Assembly (NCBI GenBank): GCA_900473185.1
Contig: UCKU01000015.1
Coordinates: forward strand, 181,011 to 245,010
Reading direction: 5' to 3'
DNA: 64,000 nt
Source: Hyphomicrobiales bacterium
GTDB lineage: Bacteria; Pseudomonadota; Alphaproteobacteria; Rhizobiales; Rhizobiaceae
Shown: in pieces, positions 59,413 to 64,000 of the stretch
How the letters are laid out: every line of letters begins with the position of its first letter
Numbering within the stretch: position 1 is the stretch's first letter
Position numbers and translations under genes: made by a program
Notes under the pieces: generated by a model
Seen by the model: the letters and a program-made list of their open reading frames with translations, nothing else
What the model was told of the DNA's origin: nothing
The model's database searches: none

Positions 59413-60288
59413 ATGTCTGTTGACATCCTTAATTGTGACGCTACTGCCGAGGCCGCTCGGCCGTCGACGGCTGCCGCCCCGAAGGAAGGCGATGTTCTCG
59501 GCCGCATCGGCAATCTAGAGACCCGCCTTGCCCGCAGCGCGCGTGAAATCGATGCCGCACAGGCCGTGCGCTACCGCGTTTTCGTCGAGGAAATGAAGGC
59601 TCAGCTGCCGGCGGAGGCCATGCGCCGCGAGCGGGACTTCGATGCCTATGACGCCTTCTGCGACCACCTTCTCGTTCTCGACCGCTCGATCGAGGGCGAT
59701 GCCGAAGACCAGATCGTTGGCACTTACCGCCTGCTGAGGCAGGACGTCGCCATGGCCAATGGCGGTTTTTACTCGGCTTCGGAATTTGCAATCAACGAGC
59801 TCATTGCCCGTCACCCCGACAAGCGCTTCATGGAGCTCGGCCGCTCCTGCGTGCTGCCGGAATACCGCACCAAGCGCATCGTCGAGCTGCTCTGGCAGGG
59901 TAATTGGGCCTATGCGCTGAAGCACGGCATGAGCGCCATGTTCGGCTGCGCCTCCTTCCCGGGCGTTCAACCGGAAAGTCATGCGCTGGCTCTCTCCTTC
60001 CTCTATCACAGCGTACTCGCCAAGGATGAATGGGCCATCGGTGCGCTGCCGCATCTTGCACGCGACATGGACCTGATGCCGGCTGAAGGTGTGAATCCGA
60101 AAAGGGCGCTGATGGCGCTGCCGCCGCTCATCAAGGGTTACCTGCGCCTCGGCGCGATGGTTGGCTCCCATGCTGTCGTCGATCAGGCATTCAACACGAC
60201 CGACGTGCTGATCGTGCTGCCAATATCAAGCATTTCCGACCGGTATCTCAACTATTACGGTGCGGATGCAGGCCGTTTTGCAAGCTGA
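59413..60288 (+). CDS. olsB: L-ornithine N-alpha-acyltransferase OlsB (ornithine lipid synthesis)
   Basis: A 291-residue acyltransferase that transfers a 3-hydroxyacyl group from acyl carrier protein to ornithine, giving lyso-ornithine lipid for the membrane. Conserved blocks are RYRVFVEEM, FDAYDAFCDHLLVLDRS, VGTYRLLRQDVA, FMELGRSCVLPEYRTKR and GCASFPGVQP. A GGGAGA site precedes the start. The OlsA partner is not in the window. In rhizobia ornithine lipids rise when phosphate is short, and the upstream Pho-box-like repeat fits this. Confidence 0.92.
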   Translation: MSVDILNCDATAEAARPSTAAAPKEGDVLGRIGNLETRLARSAREIDAAQAVRYRVFVEEMKAQLPAEAMRRERDFDAYDAFCDHLLVLDRSIEGDAEDQIVGTYRLLRQDVAMANGGFYSASEFAINELIARHPDKRFMELGRSCVLPEYRTKRIVELLWQGNWAYALKHGMSAMFGCASFPGVQPESHALALSFLYHSVLAKDEWAIGALPHLARDMDLMPAEGVNPKRALMALPPLIKGYLRLGAMVGSHAVVDQAFNTTDVLIVLPISSISDRYLNYYGADAGRFAS

Positions 60289-60406
60289 CGGCTGCCGCTT
60301 GACGGCGGTGCCTCGTCAATTCATTCTCTTCCGGCGTTTTCAGTAGGGCGCATCGGCAATGGTGCCGGCTGGGCTATGCCCGCCTACAACATCAAAACCT
60401 TGCGCC

Positions 60407-61042
60407 ATGCCGAATTTCGAAAATCTCAGAAAGAAAGCCAAGCGGTTCAAACGGTGGCATCAGGATCGTTATTATCCTGTCGCCGCGGAAATCCGCTATT
60501 GGCTTGCCCGCTACCGCCATCTCAATGACCAGCAAATCCTCGAGCTTGAGTTCAAGCTTGCGGATGCGCAGGAACTCGTGGCGGCCCAGGAGGGCTTCGA
60601 AAGCTGGACGGCGCTGAAAAAGGATCTCGCCGACATGAGTGCAACAGCCGAACAGAAATCCACATCCCAACCGACGCTGCTCGATGCCCAGCCGCAGCTT
60701 TTCGTGAGCGATATCCAGGCCGCCTGCGATTTCTACACGCAGAAGCTCGGCTTCGCCCTCGCCTTCATTTATGGCGAACCGCCCTTTTATGCGCAGGTCG
60801 TTCGCGGTGCGGCGAGGCTTAATCTCCGGCACGTTGACATGCCGGCCTTCCATCCGGAGCTTCGCCAGCGCGAGAGGGATATCCTCTCGGCGACGATTAC
60901 GCTTGATGACGTGAAGGCGCTTTTTCTCGAATACACCGCAAACGGCGTTCCGTTTCATCAGCCGCTGAGGTTGGAGCCCTGGGGTGCGCGAACATTCATT
61001 GTTTGTGATCCGGATGGAAATCTGATCGCATTTGCATGCTAA
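60407..61042 (+). CDS. Glyoxalase-fold protein with N-terminal helical domain
   Basis: A 211-residue protein in two parts. Residues 1-80 form a helical segment (MPNFENLRKKAKRFKRWHQD, ADAQELVAAQEGFESWTALK) often seen in front of other domains in rhizobia. Residues 100-211 are a vicinal-oxygen-chelate (glyoxalase/bleomycin resistance) domain: LFVSDIQAACDFYTQKLGFA and WGARTFIVCDPDGNLIAFAC. Only one VOC domain is present, so it probably works as a dimer. The reaction is unknown. The ribosome site is weak, and the gene is convergent with tme across a strong terminator. Confidence 0.82.
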   Translation: MPNFENLRKKAKRFKRWHQDRYYPVAAEIRYWLARYRHLNDQQILELEFKLADAQELVAAQEGFESWTALKKDLADMSATAEQKSTSQPTLLDAQPQLFVSDIQAACDFYTQKLGFALAFIYGEPPFYAQVVRGAARLNLRHVDMPAFHPELRQRERDILSATITLDDVKALFLEYTANGVPFHQPLRLEPWGARTFIVCDPDGNLIAFAC

Positions 61043-61050
61043 GCTCGTCT

Positions 61051-61085
61051 GAGAGCGGACCGCATGATCGGTCCGCTCTCTCTTT
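61051..61085 (+). terminator. Terminator between the glyoxalase-fold gene and tme
   Basis: A 12-bp perfect stem GAGAGCGGACCG / CGGTCCGCTCTC with loop CATGAT and a TCTTTAT tail, 8 bp after the plus-strand stop. The minus-strand side is less T-rich. Confidence 0.82.
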
Positions 61086-61086
61086 A

Positions 61087-63363
61087 TCAGGAGCCGGCGG
61101 CATAGGCCGCAATCGCAGCCATGTTGACGATATCGCTGTCCTTGGCGCCCATCGAGGTGATCTGCACCGCCTTGTCGAGGCCGACGAGGATGGGGCCGAT
61201 CACCGTCGAGCCGCCGAGTTCCTGCAGCATCTTCGTCGAGATCGATGCCGAGTGGAAAGCCGGCATGACGAGGACGTTGGCCGGACCGGAGAGGCGGCAG
61301 AAGGGATATTGCTCCATCACCTTACGGTTCAGGGCAACGTCGGCGGCCATTTCGCCGTCATACTCGAAATCGACGCGACGCTTGTCGAGGATCTTCACAG
61401 CTTCGCGCACACGCTCGGAACGCTCACCCGAGGGATGGCCGAAGGTGGAATAGGCGAGCAACGCGACGCGCGGCTGGTAGCCCATGCGGCGCGCGAGACC
61501 TGCGGCCTCCTCGGCAATATCGGCAAGCTCCTCGGCCGTCGGCATATCATGAACCGCAGTGTCGGCAACGAAGACCGTGCGGCCGCGGCAAAGCGCGATC
61601 GACACACCGATCACTCGATGGCCCGGCTTATGGTCGATGCAGCGGCGCACATCTTCGAGTGCAGTCGAATAGTTGCGGGTGATGCCCGTCACCATGCCAT
61701 CAGCGTCGCCAAGCGCCACCATGGTGGCAGCGAAATGGTTGCGGTCATTATGGATCAGGCGCTGCGCGTCGCGGTGCAAGTAGCCCTTCCGCTGCAGGCG
61801 GGCATAGAGATAATCGATATAGGCCTCGACGCGGGTCGAGATACGGGCATTGACGATCTCGAGGCCCGGACGATTGAGGTCGATGCCGGCGCGTTCGGCC
61901 GTTGCACGGATAAGATCCTCGCGGCCGAGCAGGATCGCGGCGCCAAGCTGCTGATTGGCGTAGGACATGGCGGCGCGCATCACCTGCTCTTCTTCGGCCT
62001 CGGCAAAGACCACGCGCTTCGGATGGCGGCGCACGCGCTCATAGAGGCTGGCGAGCGTGGAGGCGATCGGGTCGCGGCGGGCCGACAGCTCTCGCTTGTA
62101 GCCAGCCATGTCGGTGATGACCTTGCGGGCGACGCCGCTTTCGATCGCCGCTTCGGCAACAGCGGCGGGAATGGCGGATATCAGGCGCGGATCGAAGGGA
62201 ACCGGGATGATGTATTGCGCACCGAAACGCGGACGATTGCCCTGGTAGGCAGCCGCAACATCATCGGGCACGTCTTCACGGGCAAGGCTGGCGAGTGCCT
62301 TCACGGCGGCAATCTTCATCGCATCATTGATGGTCGAGGCGCGGACATCGAGGGCGCCGCGGAAGATATAGGGAAAGCCCAGCACGTTGTTGACCTGGTT
62401 CGGATAGTCCGAACGGCCGGTCGCCATGATGGCGTCATCACGGACACGAGCAACTTCCTCGGGCGTAATTTCCGGGTCAGGGTTGGCCATGGCGAAGATG
62501 ATCGGCCGGTCGGCCATGGAGTGGATCATTTCTTCGGAGAAGGCGCCCTTCTGCGACAGGCCGAAAACGACGTCGGCACCCTTCATCGCCTCTTCCAGCG
62601 TGCGAGTATCGGTCTTTGCCGCATGCGCCGACTTCCACTGGTTCATGCCTTCGGTGCGGCCCTGGTAAATGACGCCCTTAGTATCGCAGAGGATGATATT
62701 CTCGGGCGCAAAGCCCATCGACTTGATGAGCTCGACGCAGGCGATGGCGGCAGCACCGGCACCGTTGCAGACGAGCTTGGTGGTCTTGAGATCGCGGCCG
62801 GTCAGTTCCAGCGCGTTGATGAGGCCGGCGGCGGCAATGATCGCGGTGCCGTGCTGATCGTCATGGAAAACAGGAATATCCATCAGCTCGCGTAGACGGC
62901 TTTCGATGACGAAACAGTCCGGCGCCTTGATGTCTTCCAGATTGATGCCGCCGAAGGACGGACCGAGGAAACGCACGCAGTTGATGAATTCGTCGACATT
63001 TTCCGTATCGACTTCAAGGTCGATGGAATCGACATCGGCGAAACGCTTGAAGAGTACGGACTTGCCTTCCATGACCGGCTTGGAGGCGAGCGCGCCGAGA
63101 TTGCCGAGACCGAGGATAGCGGTGCCGTTGGAGATGACGGCAACCATGTTGCCGCGGGTCGTGTAATCGTAAGCAGTCGCCGGATCTTCGGCGATGGCCT
63201 TCACCGGCACAGCGACACCAGGAGAATAGGCAAGCGAGAGATCGCGCTGCGTCGCCATCGGTTTGGTTGGGTTGATCTCCAGCTTGCCGGGCCGACCCAT
63301 CGCGTGAAACTCAAGCGCTTCCGTGTCGGTGACAGACGTCACCGGCCGTTCCTTCTTCGCCAT
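61087..63363 (-). CDS. tme: Malic enzyme fused to a phosphotransacetylase-like domain (Tme type)
   Basis: A 758-residue chimeric enzyme converting malate to pyruvate and CO2. The N-terminal 430 residues form the malic enzyme: LAYSPGVAVPVKAI, VISNGTAILGLGNLGALASK, INLEDIKAPDCF, and the cofactor site CNGAGAAAIAC. The rest resembles phosphotransacetylase, which in this family has no shown PTA activity. The start MAKKERPVT is favoured because AGGAGG lies 10 nt upstream; an ATG 9 nt earlier is also possible. The NADP-type (tme) rather than the NAD-type (dme) call rests on the recalled tme-mutS gene order in rhizobia. Confidence 0.9.
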   Translation of the reverse strand: MAKKERPVTSVTDTEALEFHAMGRPGKLEINPTKPMATQRDLSLAYSPGVAVPVKAIAEDPATAYDYTTRGNMVAVISNGTAILGLGNLGALASKPVMEGKSVLFKRFADVDSIDLEVDTENVDEFINCVRFLGPSFGGINLEDIKAPDCFVIESRLRELMDIPVFHDDQHGTAIIAAAGLINALELTGRDLKTTKLVCNGAGAAAIACVELIKSMGFAPENIILCDTKGVIYQGRTEGMNQWKSAHAAKTDTRTLEEAMKGADVVFGLSQKGAFSEEMIHSMADRPIIFAMANPDPEITPEEVARVRDDAIMATGRSDYPNQVNNVLGFPYIFRGALDVRASTINDAMKIAAVKALASLAREDVPDDVAAAYQGNRPRFGAQYIIPVPFDPRLISAIPAAVAEAAIESGVARKVITDMAGYKRELSARRDPIASTLASLYERVRRHPKRVVFAEAEEEQVMRAAMSYANQQLGAAILLGREDLIRATAERAGIDLNRPGLEIVNARISTRVEAYIDYLYARLQRKGYLHRDAQRLIHNDRNHFAATMVALGDADGMVTGITRNYSTALEDVRRCIDHKPGHRVIGVSIALCRGRTVFVADTAVHDMPTAEELADIAEEAAGLARRMGYQPRVALLAYSTFGHPSGERSERVREAVKILDKRRVDFEYDGEMAADVALNRKVMEQYPFCRLSGPANVLVMPAFHSASISTKMLQELGGSTVIGPILVGLDKAVQITSMGAKDSDIVNMAAIAAYAAGS

Positions 63364-63485
63364 ATCGGACATACCTCCTCCAAACGTCTTGTGGGTGACG
63401 TTTTCCTATTCGCCAATTGCTGTTGTCATCTATAGACGCGCGCGGATAGGGTTGGCACTCATTTTTTGGGAAAAACTGCACCTCC

Positions 63486-64000
63486 GTGAACGCACGAATA
63501 GACATCAGAAACGAAGCCTTCTCGGCAGCCGAGCTCGCGACTGAAGAAAGCCGCGCCTCGGCGACGCCGATGATGGAACAGTTTATCGAGATCAAGGCGA
63601 ACAATCCGGATTCGCTGCTCTTCTATCGCATGGGCGATTTTTACGAGCTGTTCTTCGAGGATGCGATCGAGGCTTCCCGCGCGCTCGGCATTACGCTCAC
63701 CAAACGCGGCCAGCATATGGGGCAGGATATTGCGATGTGCGGTGTGCCTGTGCATGCGGCCGACGATTATCTGCAGAAGCTGATTGCGCTCGGCTATCGC
63801 GTCGCTGTCTGCGAACAGGTGGAAGACCCGGCGGAAGCCAAGAAGCGCGGGGCGAAATCCGTCGTCAAGCGCGACGTCGTCCGCCTTGTCACGCCGGGCA
63901 CCATTACCGAGGAGAAGCTGCTTTCACCCTCTGAATCGAACTATTTGATGACGCTGTCGCGTATCCGCGGTTCTTCCGAGCCGGTGCTGGCGCTTGCCTG
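63486..64000 (+). CDS. mutS: DNA mismatch repair protein MutS, N-terminal part
   Basis: The first 171 residues of MutS; the window edge cuts the rest. The mismatch-recognition motif YRMGDFYELFFEDA contains the Phe and Glu (FYE) that wedge into mispaired bases, and ATPMMEQFIEIKANNPDSLL precedes it. The start is GTG (MNARIDIRNEAF); the ribosome site is weak. It diverges from tme across a gap of 122 bp. The ATPase domain is outside the window. Confidence 0.95.
   Translation, partial: MNARIDIRNEAFSAAELATEESRASATPMMEQFIEIKANNPDSLLFYRMGDFYELFFEDAIEASRALGITLTKRGQHMGQDIAMCGVPVHAADDYLQKLIALGYRVAVCEQVEDPAEAKKRGAKSVVKRDVVRLVTPGTITEEKLLSPSESNYLMTLSRIRGSSEPVLALA

Noticed and set aside
1..64000. CRISPR arrays, insertion sequences, integrases, phage genes or toxin-antitoxin pairs
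   Set aside because: Looked for on both strands; no repeat-spacer pattern, transposase motif or integrase was seen. The tRNA-Arg gene at 15807-15883 has no integrase or direct repeat of its 3' end next to it, so no island is supported.

Overview
The window looks like a stretch of the main chromosome of a fast-growing Rhizobium (R. etli / R. leguminosarum / R. phaseoli type). The evidence is high-GC codon use, a fructose ABC operon closely matching Sinorhizobium FrcBCA, an ornithine-lipid synthase (olsB), a malic enzyme fused to a phosphotransacetylase-like domain next to mutS, the lptC-lptA-lptB-rpoN-hpf-ptsN block, a LolA/Ada-style alphaproteobacterial housekeeping set, and a short palindromic intergenic repeat of the rhizobial type. 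I saw no insertion sequence, prophage, integrase, CRISPR array or rRNA. Most of it is ordinary core genome.

Layout. 1-4.5 kb: frcA (cut by the window edge), frcC and frcB on the minus strand, diverging from the ROK regulator frcR and a FucU/RbsD-type sugar mutarotase. 4.5-7 kb: a hydroxyproline-type operon (proline racemase-family enzyme plus FAD amino-acid oxidase), with an SDR gene relic between the two and a perfect palindrome upstream. 7-8.7 kb: a lipoprotein hydrolase and a small RNA locus with three hairpins that each present CCUCCUCCC. 8.7-15.7 kb: SDR/LysR, aldo-keto reductase, a decayed SDR, TetR, a PmtA-like methyltransferase and small secreted proteins. 15.8-20 kb: tRNA-Arg, a histidine kinase and a chemoreceptor. 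20-26.3 kb: rpmH-rnpA-yidC, engB, a fasciclin / anti-sigma / ECF-sigma group, argB. 26.3-34.3 kb: SDR/LysR, a PEP-mutase-family protein with ada, a BchE-like radical SAM protein, a pyrimidine nucleotidase, an EF-hand protein, a LOG-family protein. 34.4-43.6 kb: dapD-dapE, truA-fmt-def, a globin-coupled chemoreceptor, rmuC, rbsK. 43.8-53.5 kb: a Cache-type chemoreceptor, ptsN, hpf, rpoN, lptBAC, sppA, ihfB. 53.5-64 kb: a GNAT protein, a CoxG-like protein, two RNA methyltransferase-type genes, lspA, a hybrid histidine kinase, olsB, a glyoxalase-fold protein, tme and the start of mutS.

The best leads are: (1) the minus-strand RNA at about 8449-8571, whose three stem-loops carry the anti-Shine-Dalgarno-like motif CCTCCTCCC, as in the 'cuckoo'/CcsR RNAs of alphaproteobacteria; (2) an identical ECF-type promoter (TGAAAC-N17-CGTA) in front of both the sigma-factor gene and the fasciclin gene, which pairs them as regulator and target and recalls SigK/RskA/MPT70 in mycobacteria; (3) a Pho-box-like direct repeat before olsB; (4) two copies of an intergenic repeat whose edge supplies the stop codon of the neighbouring gene; (5) a BchE-like radical SAM protein in a probably non-photosynthetic genome. 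Family names come from recalled motif and sequence similarity, without database searches.
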